From assembly GCA_039817415.1 (NCBI GenBank), contig JBCBVV010000004.1, forward strand, positions 124,001 through 188,000: 64,000 nucleotides of DNA. The letters run 5' to 3'. The stretch comes from JALEFZ01 sp039817415. GTDB lineage: Bacteria; Bacteroidota; Bacteroidia; J057. Positions 52,945-61,217 of this stretch are shown here, one piece after another. The notes below the pieces were generated by a model that was not told the DNA's origin, ran no database searches, and worked only from the letters and a program-made list of their open reading frames with translations. Each line of letters opens with the position of its first letter. The stretch's first letter is position 1. Both the position numbers and the translations under genes were made by a program.

Positions 52945-54060
52945 ATGAGAGAGGCTATTATCGATAAATTCCGCACCGTTGCTATTTACTTGCTAATAGG
53001 GTTACCTATCTTCATGCTGGTCAGTCATTTCTATGACTTGATTCCAGATTTTGACCAAAGCGAAGTGGTCTATGAAGCAGATCCCATGGAGAATGTAGAG
53101 ATCATTCAACACATTGATGGGAAGTGGCAGTTTAGCATTTTGGACAATAAGGATTGGTGCAACAAAGACTTCGCTGACGACAACTGGGAGCCCATTCACA
53201 TACCCGCTTCATGGGAAAGTCAGGGTTTTGAAGGCTATAATGGATATGCCTGGTATAGAAAGAAAATCCTCTTAGACAAACAGCTGGAAGGACAACATTT
53301 GAACCTTCATTTGGGCAGAATTGACGACGCAGACGAGGTGTACATAGATGGCGAATTAATCGGAAAGAGCGGACAATTTCCGCCCCATTACACCACAGCC
53401 TTCAAAAGTCGTAGAACCTATTCTGTTCCTGCTAGACTTACCACTAAAGAATCTATCACCATTGCTATCAGGGTATTTGACGCTGAGTTTGAAGGAGGAA
53501 TTCTCGAAGGCCCCTTAGGATTTTCTTTAAAAGAGGATGCTTCCTACATCGATTATTCCCTTGAAGGCTTCTGGGATTTCAGAACTGCCGCCGAGAATGC
53601 AGAAAAGCTTCCTGCTACCAAGGAAGGTTGGAGTCCGGTGTATGTCCCTGCAAAATGGGAAGGGCAAGGCTTCTATGAATATGACGGCTATGCTTGGTAT
53701 AAGAAGGAATTTGAATTGAGTGAAGAGGAAGCTTCTGAAAATTGGGTGCTAGTCTTAGGCCTGATCGATGATGTGGACCAAACCTATATCAATGGCAAAA
53801 TGGTTGGTAATACAGGAATGGGCATGGATTGGGATGAAAACATTGTTGGTGATGAGTGGCGAAAAGAAAGAGCCTATTTCGTTCCAAGCAATACCCTTCA
53901 GGCAGGAATGAATACTGTCGCAGTCAGAGTCTTTGACGTCATGTACGACGGGGGTATGTACCAAGGGCCAGTAGGACTTGTCAAACAAGAAAACTATACC
54001 CGCTTCTGGAAACAGAAACAAGTTAACCAGCTTGAATCCCATCATCATGAACATCCATAA
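52945..54060 (+). CDS. membrane-anchored protein with two GH2-type sugar-binding jelly rolls
   Basis: This 371-residue protein has an N-terminal membrane helix (about 11-30) and two tandem beta-sandwich domains (about 54-205 and 208-357). Each repeats the same marks: WQFSILDN or FWDFRTA openings, WYRKK or WYKKEF, LGRIDDADEVYIDG or LGLIDDVDQTYING, and GGILEGPLGF or GGMYQGPVGL endings. The pattern matches the N-terminal sugar-binding domain of family 2 glycosidases, but no TIM barrel or catalytic part follows. It probably binds glycan at the outer face of the inner membrane. It starts two bases after the protease gene, and a paralogue follows downstream. The His-rich end (SHHHEHP) is notable. 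Confidence 0.8.
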   Translation: MREAIIDKFRTVAIYLLIGLPIFMLVSHFYDLIPDFDQSEVVYEADPMENVEIIQHIDGKWQFSILDNKDWCNKDFADDNWEPIHIPASWESQGFEGYNGYAWYRKKILLDKQLEGQHLNLHLGRIDDADEVYIDGELIGKSGQFPPHYTTAFKSRRTYSVPARLTTKESITIAIRVFDAEFEGGILEGPLGFSLKEDASYIDYSLEGFWDFRTAAENAEKLPATKEGWSPVYVPAKWEGQGFYEYDGYAWYKKEFELSEEEASENWVLVLGLIDDVDQTYINGKMVGNTGMGMDWDENIVGDEWRKERAYFVPSNTLQAGMNTVAVRVFDVMYDGGMYQGPVGLVKQENYTRFWKQKQVNQLESHHHEHP

Positions 54061-54123
54061 TTGCGGATTTAGCTCACAAACGAACATCAACGCATACTCA
54101 TATTAGTAGTTATTGTCTCTTAA

Positions 54124-54152
54124 GTAGCTCCCTGAGACAGGGAGCTACCTTT
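54124..54152 (+). terminator. 10-bp hairpin between the two jelly-roll genes
   Basis: A perfect stem GTAGCTCCCT/AGGGAGCTAC (54124-54133 with 54139-54148) with loop GAGAC is followed by CTTTC. It lies 17 bases before the next start, so it may attenuate transcription or stabilise mRNA rather than fully terminate. Confidence 0.6.
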
Positions 54153-54165
54153 CAAGCAAAAAAAA

Positions 54166-55185
54166 ATGAAAAATCTACTTCACCTACTCATATTTCCATG
54201 CCTTCTTCTGCTGAACTCCTCTATGTTGGCAGCTGACTGGGAGCTGGTTCTTGACCTAAAGGGTTCTTGGGCCTTTACCATCGGCGACAATATGGATTGG
54301 GCAGCTCCAGAGTTTGATGATAGCGACTGGGAAAGCATGGCCGTACCCGGACAATGGGAGAAAAATGGCTTTGAAGGATATGATGGATATGGTTGGTACC
54401 GCCTGAAGTTTTCAGCTAAACAAATCAGTATCAAGAAAGATTTATACCTACACCTTGGGGAAATCGACGATGCAGACGAAGTGTACTTAAACGGAGTTCT
54501 TATTGGATCCTCAGGTTCCTTCCCTCCTTACTTTGCCACAGCATACAACTCAAAAAGGGAATACTTGATTCCGCGTAACCTCTTAAGAAAAGACAAGCCA
54601 AATTTCCTGGCAGTTCGCGTGTATGACGAGTACTATGAAGGAGGAATCCTAAAGGGAAATATTGGTCTGTACAAGAAATCAGGAGCTTACAGTGAATTTA
54701 TGAGCCTTGAAGGATTGTGGGATTTCAAGCCTACAGCCGATGGCCAGCCCTGTTTGGGAGAAGACAAAGCCGGCTGGGACAATATCATGGTTCCCGCCCA
54801 ATGGGAGCATCAGGGTTATGACGATTACGATGGCTTTGCCTGCTACCGAAAAGTGTTTGTATGCCCTGATTATGTTGCCAAAAGGTCCCACGTCATTACC
54901 CTCGGCCTCATCGATGACTTGGATGAAGTATACATCAATGGTGTTCGAGTTGGCTCAACTGGCTTCGACGAATGGGGCAAAATACCCGATCGCGAAAACG
55001 GCTGGGCATGGAAAGTGCTGCGCGGATACGTCATTCCTGACAATGTCCTCAAAGCCGGCCAGAAGAATGTGATTACCGTCAAAGTTTTTGACAAATGGGG
55101 AGGCGGAGGAATTTATGAAGGGCCAGTAGGCTTAATTCCTACCGATATGTTTACCTCCTTCGTCAAGAATATTGCCCTAGAATAA
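54166..55185 (+). CDS. secreted paralogue with two GH2-type sugar-binding jelly rolls
   Basis: This 339-residue protein has a Sec signal (LLHLLIFPCLLLLNSSMLAA, cleavage near residue 23). Two tandem jelly-roll domains (about 28-175 and 178-333) match those of the upstream protein in order and motif: DWESMAVPGQWEKNGFEGY, LGEIDDADEVYLNG, EGGILKGNIGL, then LGLIDDLDEVYING and GGIYEGPVGL. There is no catalytic barrel, lipobox or T9SS tail, so it should be soluble in the periplasm or released. The two genes arose by duplication of a two-domain ancestor. One stays on the membrane and one is free; a shared glycan ligand is inferred. Confidence 0.8.
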   Translation: MKNLLHLLIFPCLLLLNSSMLAADWELVLDLKGSWAFTIGDNMDWAAPEFDDSDWESMAVPGQWEKNGFEGYDGYGWYRLKFSAKQISIKKDLYLHLGEIDDADEVYLNGVLIGSSGSFPPYFATAYNSKREYLIPRNLLRKDKPNFLAVRVYDEYYEGGILKGNIGLYKKSGAYSEFMSLEGLWDFKPTADGQPCLGEDKAGWDNIMVPAQWEHQGYDDYDGFACYRKVFVCPDYVAKRSHVITLGLIDDLDEVYINGVRVGSTGFDEWGKIPDRENGWAWKVLRGYVIPDNVLKAGQKNVITVKVFDKWGGGGIYEGPVGLIPTDMFTSFVKNIALE

Positions 55186-55211
55186 GAAACCAATTAAGAT
55201 TGATACTTCTT

Positions 55212-55246
55212 GTTTACAGTTGTCATTCAAGAACCTGCCTGTAAAC
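55212..55246 (+). terminator. possible terminator after the jelly-roll genes
   Basis: An 8-bp stem GTTTACAG/CTGTAAAC with a 19-base loop lies 27 bases past the stop. There is no strong T-run after it. Confidence 0.35.
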
Positions 55247-55303
55247 TAGATATTAAGAAGCTAAACAGTCTCTTAGTCAAAAATTTATCACACGTCCTGA
55301 AGC

Positions 55304-55328
55304 AGGGTGCCGGAACATGCCGGCCCCT
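55304..55328. terminator. GC-rich hairpin between convergent genes
   Basis: Arms AGGGTGCCGG and CCGGCCCCT pair over 9 bp with one bulged base and a 6-base loop, between the jelly-roll gene and the convergent YCF48-like gene. It lacks a T-run, so termination is uncertain. Confidence 0.4.
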
Positions 55329-55336
55329 CACAGGAA

Positions 55337-56293
55337 TCAGGGGGTAAAAGAGAACAATGTCCCTTTGTCTCCACAAACATAGATATCACCATTAGGATGT
55401 CTGTCCATTCCCCACAAATGCTCGTCAGTTGGAGCTTCCATCCTATCCCAGTTTTCTCCCCCATCAGTCGAGTGAAGCAACAAGCCATCATCCCCAATGA
55501 TAAAACCCTCTTCCTTGTCCAAAAAGAGAATATCATTGTAAAACTGCCGCCTGAAGAAGGTGAGGTTACCGTTACGAAGACGATTCCATGTCTCTCCCTG
55601 GTCCTCTGTCTTCACAATACTGCCCGTCCGTCCTACGGCAAAGCCTCTGCGCTGGTCTAGAAAAAACAAAGCAGAGAAAAATTCTCCTTCTGCACGGGTA
55701 AATTCCCAACTTTGCCCTCCATTCGTGGTTTTCAAGATCGAACCATATCCAGCTGCAAAACCTGTTGTTTCATTCACGAAGCAAATGTCTCTCAACTCGA
55801 TATTTGGGGTATCTACTCGGATCCAGTTTTCTCCCCCATCAAGTGTCCGCCAAATCAAGCCATTGTTGTATCCATCTCCTCCAACAGCAACTGCTTTCAT
55901 CTCATTTTGGCTTGCAATGGCCCGAACGGGTAGCCAATCAGTCTGGCCACTGATCGTCCATTCCTCTCCCCTATTTGTCGTTCGCCAGATTTTTCCATCC
56001 ATCCCCACAAAATAAGCGGATGAATCCGTTACCACCTCTACATCAAAAATCATCTTGTCATAGGAAGCAGCAAGAGATGTCTGAGTCCATGATTGACCAT
56101 TAAGCTCTAATAATACATCCTTATCGAACCGAATACCTCCACCTATTAAATTCCAGCCAGATGAATGAAATACAATATCGTGAAGCTCCTCTCCTTCAGA
56201 TAATCCCAATTCGATCACCTGAGGAGCTGGAGAGACCTCCATGACGCAAGAAGTACAAAAGAGGACGCCAATAGTCCAAATAAAGCTTCTCAT
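55337..56293 (-). CDS. YCF48/BNR-repeat beta-propeller lipoprotein
   Basis: This 318-residue lipoprotein (signal FIWTIGVLFCTSC, Cys near residue 16) is followed by about six repeats of a propeller blade. Each has the pattern W-x-x-T-x-x-G-G-x-x-W: WRTTNRGEEWTIS, WRTLDGGENWIRV, LKTTNGGQSWEF, VKTEDQGETWNRL and LHSTDGGENWDRM. YCF48-type proteins act as assembly factors or structural scaffolds; in Bacteroidota their role is mostly unknown. It faces the jelly-roll pair on the opposite strand. The ATG start is clear. Confidence 0.85.
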   Translation of the reverse strand: MRSFIWTIGVLFCTSCVMEVSPAPQVIELGLSEGEELHDIVFHSSGWNLIGGGIRFDKDVLLELNGQSWTQTSLAASYDKMIFDVEVVTDSSAYFVGMDGKIWRTTNRGEEWTISGQTDWLPVRAIASQNEMKAVAVGGDGYNNGLIWRTLDGGENWIRVDTPNIELRDICFVNETTGFAAGYGSILKTTNGGQSWEFTRAEGEFFSALFFLDQRRGFAVGRTGSIVKTEDQGETWNRLRNGNLTFFRRQFYNDILFLDKEEGFIIGDDGLLLHSTDGGENWDRMEAPTDEHLWGMDRHPNGDIYVCGDKGTLFSFTP

Positions 56294-56624
56294 GTAGCCT
56301 GCCTTTTCTTAAAAGTAACATTTTGTCTTTCCTCCATCAATGATTCAATGCCTAATGATAGGGAAATGTAAAATTCCTGCTAGCTGATAGATAAATCTTT
56401 CATGTATCTTTCGTAAAAAATCAGCCACTCATGTTTACATATTGACCATTTCCTCATATGTACCTATGATCAAGCACGACTTTTGCTTCCTTTGCCAACA
56501 GAATATTACATGAATGATAATTTGCACACACCATAACTGTTAGGTGAATATGCTAATTTCCCTTCATGAGACGTTTTATATAAGGGTCTTTACCCTACAT
56601 GCTTAACACCTTTCCCCATACCCG
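56294..56624. other. divergent intergenic region
   Basis: These 331 bases between two divergently read genes hold no supported gene. They should contain both promoters, but I found no exact consensus pair. Confidence 0.45.
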
Positions 56625-57299
56625 ATGAAGACATTTATTCAAACCATAAGCATCCTTTTCTGTGGTCTATTCCTGAGTCATCCCGGAATAGCGCAAAACA
56701 AGGTTTTTCATCTAGAGCCTTTTGATCCAGCAGTCCTTGCCCTTGGATATGCAGAAGATTCTTTGATCAAGATTGATGAGATTGCCTTTATGCGTGAGGA
56801 AGCCCAAAGACTTCAGGAAGAAGAGGAAAAGCGTCAAGCTCAGCTAGCAGTGGCCAGAACCCAACAAAAAAGTACCCTTAGATCAGATGATGATGACCTG
56901 TCTGAATTGGGAGGTTCGTCTATGAGTAGGGATGAAAAGTTGGCGGGATTCTCTAAGGACATTCAGAAAAAGGTACCTTCTAATGCCATTTTCCTAGAAG
57001 AAGAAGATGGAGAGGGTATGATGGCGCTTCCCGTCGACAATACGCAGTCCATCGTTGTCATGGAAGACAGAATTGCCAACCTAATGACCGTTAGATTTGA
57101 GAAACTAAGAATCTCAACTCTTTCTATCAGAGTGTACAAATTCGGAGGAAGTCTTGTCTACACCAAGAAGCTCTATGAAAAGCCGATTGGATATCAGTTT
57201 GACATCAATTATGTGAAGTGGCCCAAGGGGGTCTACCGTTTCCAGCTAAAGATTGATGACGGAGCTTGGCACGAGACTGTGATCGTCAAGTACAAATAA
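56625..57299 (+). CDS. secreted protein with charged helix and C-terminal beta domain, unknown function
   Basis: This 224-residue protein has a Sec signal (ISILFCGLFLSHPGIAQ, cleavage near residue 24). Residues about 52-85 form a charged, probably coiled-coil helix (EEAQRLQEEEEKRQAQLA), followed by an acidic low-complexity stretch (RSDDDDLSELGG). The C-terminal 75 residues look like a beta-sandwich (STLSIRVYKFGGSLVYTKK, then PKGVYRFQLKIDDGAWHE), which resembles the shape of T9SS sorting domains without their canonical PNP motif. I do not recognise the family. It appears monocistronic, with the convergent ogt gene behind it. Confidence 0.7.
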   Translation: MKTFIQTISILFCGLFLSHPGIAQNKVFHLEPFDPAVLALGYAEDSLIKIDEIAFMREEAQRLQEEEEKRQAQLAVARTQQKSTLRSDDDDLSELGGSSMSRDEKLAGFSKDIQKKVPSNAIFLEEEDGEGMMALPVDNTQSIVVMEDRIANLMTVRFEKLRISTLSIRVYKFGGSLVYTKKLYEKPIGYQFDINYVKWPKGVYRFQLKIDDGAWHETVIVKYK

Positions 57300-57320
57300 A
57301 GAGATACAAATTGGGATGAG

Positions 57321-57815
57321 TTAAAAGAGTGTCTTCTGCTTACCGTAGAGGATGCCCCATTCATGCTGAAGCAACCAACGCTTTCGTTTTAGGCCACCTG
57401 CATATCCAGTTAATTTTCCATCACTTCCAATAACCCTATGACAGGGAACCAATAACCAAAGTTTGTTGGACCCACAAGCGGAACCAACGGCCCTAGTAGC
57501 ATTGGGGGACTTGATTTCTTTGGCAACTTCTAGGTAAGTGCGCGTGGTTCCAAGTGGAATTTCAACTAGCTCACGCCAGACTCTCCGTTGGAATTCTGTC
57601 CCTTGTAAATCAAGAAACACATTGAACCTTGTTCTCTGCCCAGCAAAGTACTCGTCCAACTGTTCGATGGTTTGGAGGAGCAAAGGATAGGTGGGATTTA
57701 ATTCGTAGGTAGGGTAATCTATAAAGCAAAGGCTGCGGATTCCCAGCTCAGATGCTTCAATTCTAATGGGCCCTATTGGGGTGTCATAATATGTTTGCGC
57801 AATGATCTCTCCCAT
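57321..57815 (-). CDS. ogt: methylated-DNA-[protein]-cysteine S-methyltransferase
   Basis: This 164-residue suicide repair protein removes methyl from O6-methylguanine onto its own cysteine. It has the acceptor motif LVPCHRVIGSDGKLTGYAGG (Cys125) and the upstream helix-turn-helix region FQRRVWRELVEIPLGTTRTY, with the arginine-finger helix ATRAVGSACGSNKL. The N-terminal domain is short, as in Ogt-type enzymes. It acts on DNA in the cytoplasm. It is convergent with the secreted-protein gene and 88 bases downstream of hemF on the same strand. The ATG start is clear. Confidence 0.94.
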   Translation of the reverse strand: MGEIIAQTYYDTPIGPIRIEASELGIRSLCFIDYPTYELNPTYPLLLQTIEQLDEYFAGQRTRFNVFLDLQGTEFQRRVWRELVEIPLGTTRTYLEVAKEIKSPNATRAVGSACGSNKLWLLVPCHRVIGSDGKLTGYAGGLKRKRWLLQHEWGILYGKQKTLF

Positions 57816-57903
57816 CTTTTCTGATGTCTCCCTTTATTGTTTCAATGATACGAAAATATCGGTCAAGGAAGATTCAAAGGTCGATGTGGATATGTGGATA
57901 AAT

Positions 57904-58821
57904 CTAGCTCTTAGGTAGCCAGTCTCTGGCGACTAGCATCGATTGGGTATAGGCTTCTGCAGTCCCTTCCTCAGGTTGGTAATTGTAAGCCCATTTGGCC
58001 ATAGGGGGCATGGACATCAGAATAGATTCTGTTCTTCCATTGGTATCCAAGCCAAATTTAGTTCCTCGATCCCACACCAAGTTAAATTCGACATATCGAG
58101 AGCGTCTTAGCGCTTGCCAGGATAATTCTTTCTCTCCGTAGGCTTGGTCTCGATGTCTGTTTACAATCTCTCGATAAGTAGGAACGAATGATCTTCCTAC
58201 CGCCTGTATAAAGGCGAAGTGGTGTGCCTTATCTTCTTCGCTTTCTGCTTTGAGATGGTCAAAGAAAATTCCTCCAATGCCACGGGTCTCTTTTCTGTGT
58301 TTAAGATAAAAATAGGAATCTGCCCATTCCTTGAATGTTGGGTAATAGGCAGGATCAAAAGCATCACATGTATCCTTCATCTGCTGATGGAAAAATACAG
58401 CATCTTCCTCCACCACATATATCGGGGTCAGGTCAATGCCTCCTCCAAACCAATGCAGTCCCTTGTCAGTTTCAAAATACCTTACATTCATGTGGATGAT
58501 CGGTACCAAAGGACTTTGGGGATGGATCACAATAGATACACCTGATGCATTAAAACGCGTTTCTTCAGGTAGGTTAAGGGCCTGTGTGATTGTGAGGGGC
58601 ATCTCTCCATGAACATGTGAGAAATTCACTCCTCCTTTGGCAAAAACATTTCCATTCTCAATCAAGCGAGTCCTTCCTCCTCCTCCACCTTCTCTTTCCC
58701 ACAAATCTTGTTGGAAGGTCGACTTACCATCTAACTCCTCTAATCCTTTACAAATATCGTCTTGAAGTTCTTTGAAAAAGTTTACAATAAGAGGCAAGTT
58801 GGTCGTTTTTGCTTGAAGCAT
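57904..58821 (-). CDS. hemF: oxygen-dependent coproporphyrinogen III oxidase
   Basis: This 305-residue protein is close to the usual length of HemF, the cytoplasmic enzyme that decarboxylates coproporphyrinogen III with oxygen during haem synthesis. Family segments seen are QDLWEREGGGGGRTR, FAKGGVNFSHVHG, VIHPQSPLVPIIHMNVRYFE, WWFGGGIDLTP-like HWFGGGIDLTPIYV, GGIFFDHL, RSRYVEFNLVWDRGTKFGL and SILMSMPPMAKW. The ATG start is clear. It stands between ogt and the aminotransferase on the same strand, with a hairpin separating it from the latter. Confidence 0.96.
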   Translation of the reverse strand: MLQAKTTNLPLIVNFFKELQDDICKGLEELDGKSTFQQDLWEREGGGGGRTRLIENGNVFAKGGVNFSHVHGEMPLTITQALNLPEETRFNASGVSIVIHPQSPLVPIIHMNVRYFETDKGLHWFGGGIDLTPIYVVEEDAVFFHQQMKDTCDAFDPAYYPTFKEWADSYFYLKHRKETRGIGGIFFDHLKAESEEDKAHHFAFIQAVGRSFVPTYREIVNRHRDQAYGEKELSWQALRRSRYVEFNLVWDRGTKFGLDTNGRTESILMSMPPMAKWAYNYQPEEGTAEAYTQSMLVARDWLPKS

Positions 58822-58907
58822 AAAGGATGTCTTATGATTAATGAGACAAATATATCTTTGAAAAGTTTAGCCTAGTATGACAAAAGTATGTCCTTCAAAT
58901 AACATAA

Positions 58908-58928
58908 CCCCCATCTGAAAGATGAGGG
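58908..58928 (-). terminator. terminator after the aminotransferase gene
   Basis: A 9-bp stem with one mismatch (58908-58916 with 58920-58928, loop of three) is followed on the minus strand by TTATGTTATTTG. It lies 30 bases after the aminotransferase stop. Confidence 0.6.
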
Positions 58929-58957
58929 CTATATAGGGTCATATATTTTTACAGGAC

Positions 58958-60151
58958 TTAGCTTAAGGTAGAAAGACCCTGCTTTAAGCGTCCCAAAGCA
59001 TCATTGAGCATATCCACAGAATAGGCGTAACTAATACGGGCATGGCTCTTCGTTCCAAAAGCAGAACCAGGAACCAATGCCAAGCCTACCTCATCAATTA
59101 GGTAAAGACATAGCTCATCAATGCTTTCTATTTTCTGCCCCTTAGCAGTACTCTTTCCTAAAAAGTTGATAAAATCAGGATAGAAGTAAAAGGCTCCGTC
59201 TGGCTTGTTGACCTTGAGACCATCTATGGCAGACAACTTGTCAAACATCATATCTCTTCTCTTGTGAAACTCATCCCTCATGTCAAAGGTAGGTTGCAAG
59301 CTTTCATTCAAAGCCGCTACCGCTCCCATTTGAGCGAAAGCATTGGCCCCAGAGGTACATTGTCCCTGTAGCTTGTTGCACATTTTGGCTATGTCAAGAG
59401 GAGCAGCGATGTATCCCAATCTCCAGCCTGTCATAGCAAAGCCCTTGGAGAACCCATTCACGGTAATCACGCGATCAGCAATACTTTCAAAAGTTCCCAA
59501 GCTGACATGCTTTAGGCCAAAGGTGATATGCTCATAAATTTCGTCAGAGATGATGTAGGCGTAAGGATATTTTTCCAGAACTTTTACCAAAGCAGCTAAT
59601 TCCTCTTCGCTGTACATAGAGCCAGTAGGATTAGAAGGGGTAGTTAGAAATACCAGCCGGGTATTTTCCTTCATGTTTTCCTCCAATTCCTCAGGTGTGA
59701 TCTTGTAGTTGTTTTCAATCCCTGTAACCACGACTTGAGCCTCAGCTCTAGCCAAATGCACCATAGCGGCATAGGACACCCAATAGGGCGCAACTAACAA
59801 AGCACCGTCGCCAGGATTCAATACGGCCATGGCAATGTTGTAGAGAGATTGCTTGGCACCTGTGGACACTACAATTTGAGCAGGGTCGTAGGTAAGTCCA
59901 TTGTCGCGTTTCAATTTCTGAACAATCGCATCCCTAAGGGCGGGATAGCCAGGTACGGGTGGATAATGTGTATATCCTTCGTCCAATGCTTTCTTGGCAG
60001 CGTCGCGGATGTGCTGGGGTGTATCCATATCGGGCTCACCAAGGGTAAGGCCAATCACATCTCTCCCCTGTGCTTTGAGGTCTCTAACTTTTTGGGAGAT
60101 TCCCAAGGTTGCAGAGGGGGCCAAGGAGCTGATTAATTCAGAAAATGCCAT
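58958..60151 (-). CDS. aspC: aspartate aminotransferase-type PLP enzyme (class I)
   Basis: This 397-residue fold-type I aminotransferase has LGEPDMDTPQHI, STGAKQSLYNIAMAVL, TTPSNPTGSMYS (substrate-contacting Asn), IISDEIYEHI (Asp contacting the PLP pyridine nitrogen), VNGFSKGFAMTGWRLGY (Schiff-base K236) and SHARISYAYS (carboxylate-binding Arg). It matches the AspC-Ib/AspB group that converts aspartate and 2-oxoglutarate to oxaloacetate and glutamate in the cytoplasm; related activities on other amino acids are possible. The ATG start is clear. It appears monocistronic. Confidence 0.93.
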   Translation of the reverse strand: MAFSELISSLAPSATLGISQKVRDLKAQGRDVIGLTLGEPDMDTPQHIRDAAKKALDEGYTHYPPVPGYPALRDAIVQKLKRDNGLTYDPAQIVVSTGAKQSLYNIAMAVLNPGDGALLVAPYWVSYAAMVHLARAEAQVVVTGIENNYKITPEELEENMKENTRLVFLTTPSNPTGSMYSEEELAALVKVLEKYPYAYIISDEIYEHITFGLKHVSLGTFESIADRVITVNGFSKGFAMTGWRLGYIAAPLDIAKMCNKLQGQCTSGANAFAQMGAVAALNESLQPTFDMRDEFHKRRDMMFDKLSAIDGLKVNKPDGAFYFYPDFINFLGKSTAKGQKIESIDELCLYLIDEVGLALVPGSAFGTKSHARISYAYSVDMLNDALGRLKQGLSTLS

Positions 60152-60482
60152 AATTTTAAATGATGTTAAACTTCGCCTTACAAATTTCAGAGATTTTCTA
60201 GAAACTCATAATAAAATTGACATTATGATAGAGGATTTTTGAAGGGAAAGCAGAAAAAATGGTGTTAACAAAAGTGAACCCCTAGGAAATATATTTGCCT
60301 ATACCCACAAAAAGGATCGGGTAAGTGGTGAAGAATCACTCTTTTCTCGTAAGCTATTTGCCCCTTTTTTCTCTACGAATATTGCTCATTTGCCAACACT
60401 TGCTCAAATTAGCTGTCTATTATATGCACAAGTCCCGTACATCCTAGGGAAGCCACACTGAAAAATAAACTTGAAAAGACCT
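60152..60482. other. divergent intergenic region
   Basis: These 331 bases contain no supported gene. On the plus strand TATATTTG (60290-60297) fits the Bacteroidota -7 element TAnnTTTG, but no matching -33 TTTG lies 19 bases upstream, so it is a weak promoter candidate for the lipoprotein gene. Confidence 0.45.
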
Positions 60483-61136
60483 ATGAAATATATTTGGTTG
60501 ATCCTCCCCCTTAGCCTTTTGATTTCCTGTGCCAGTACCAACAAAGAAGCCTTCATGAGTGATCTAGATCGCTTTGTGGATGAAGTTGATCGCAAGCACG
60601 AATCCTACACAGAAGAAGATTGGGAGCGCAAAAACAAAGAATTCGAAAGGCTCATGGAGTCTGATTATAACGAAGAGATTGGCGAAGAGTTGACAACCGA
60701 AGAAAAGGTTCATGTTGCCCAACAGGTGATGAAATATACTTCCCAACAGATTTCTGACCGCATTACAGAGCATGTAGACAAAAATTCCGATGAGTATGCT
60801 GAGATTGTTGATGAGAGTGCCAAGCTATTTGAAACCCTAGGGGATGAGTTTACCCGTGAAGTACTCCCAGAACTAGAAGCCATTGGACCAGAGCTAAAAG
60901 AAATAACCGAAGAGTTTGTTTCCCGCCTAAAGGATTCTGGTGCCTTTGATCGTATCAAGGATGCCTTCCTGAAATGGGGCAAAGAGTTGGAGCGCATCGG
61001 CGAAGATATGGAAAATGTCGATATCAACATCGATACGGATGAAGACGGAAACATCCGAATAGAGGAAAACAAAAAGTCCAAGAATTTCGAAAAAGACGCC
61101 AAGGAAATGGAAGAAGAAGAGGAGATTCTTCTCTAA
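60483..61136 (+). CDS. acidic helical lipoprotein of unknown function
   Basis: This encodes 217 residues from the ATG before the lipoprotein signal (YIWLILPLSLLISC, lipobox Cys near residue 16); a TTG 12 bases upstream is less likely. The mature part is almost entirely predicted helix, rich in Glu and Lys, with several SDLDRFVDEVDRKH-like heptads, ending in an acidic tail (VDINIDTDEDGNIRI, then a run of Glu). It resembles small helical Bacteroidota lipoproteins of unknown function. It is convergent with the giant T9SS protein and shares its terminator. Confidence 0.72.
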   Translation: MKYIWLILPLSLLISCASTNKEAFMSDLDRFVDEVDRKHESYTEEDWERKNKEFERLMESDYNEEIGEELTTEEKVHVAQQVMKYTSQQISDRITEHVDKNSDEYAEIVDESAKLFETLGDEFTREVLPELEAIGPELKEITEEFVSRLKDSGAFDRIKDAFLKWGKELERIGEDMENVDINIDTDEDGNIRIEENKKSKNFEKDAKEMEEEEEILL

Positions 61137-61155
61137 TTTTCCCATTAGCATAAAG

Positions 61156-61193
61156 AAAAATGCAGCCATCTATTGTGGATAGCTGCATTTTTT
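61156..61193. terminator. bidirectional terminator between the lipoprotein and the giant T9SS protein
   Basis: Arms AAAAATGCAGC (61156-61166) and GCTGCATTTTT (61182-61192) form an 11-bp stem that extends inward by ATC/GAT, with A- and T-runs at the edges. Confidence 0.88.
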
Positions 61194-61217
61194 CATGTCC
61201 CAATTTACCTATACCCT

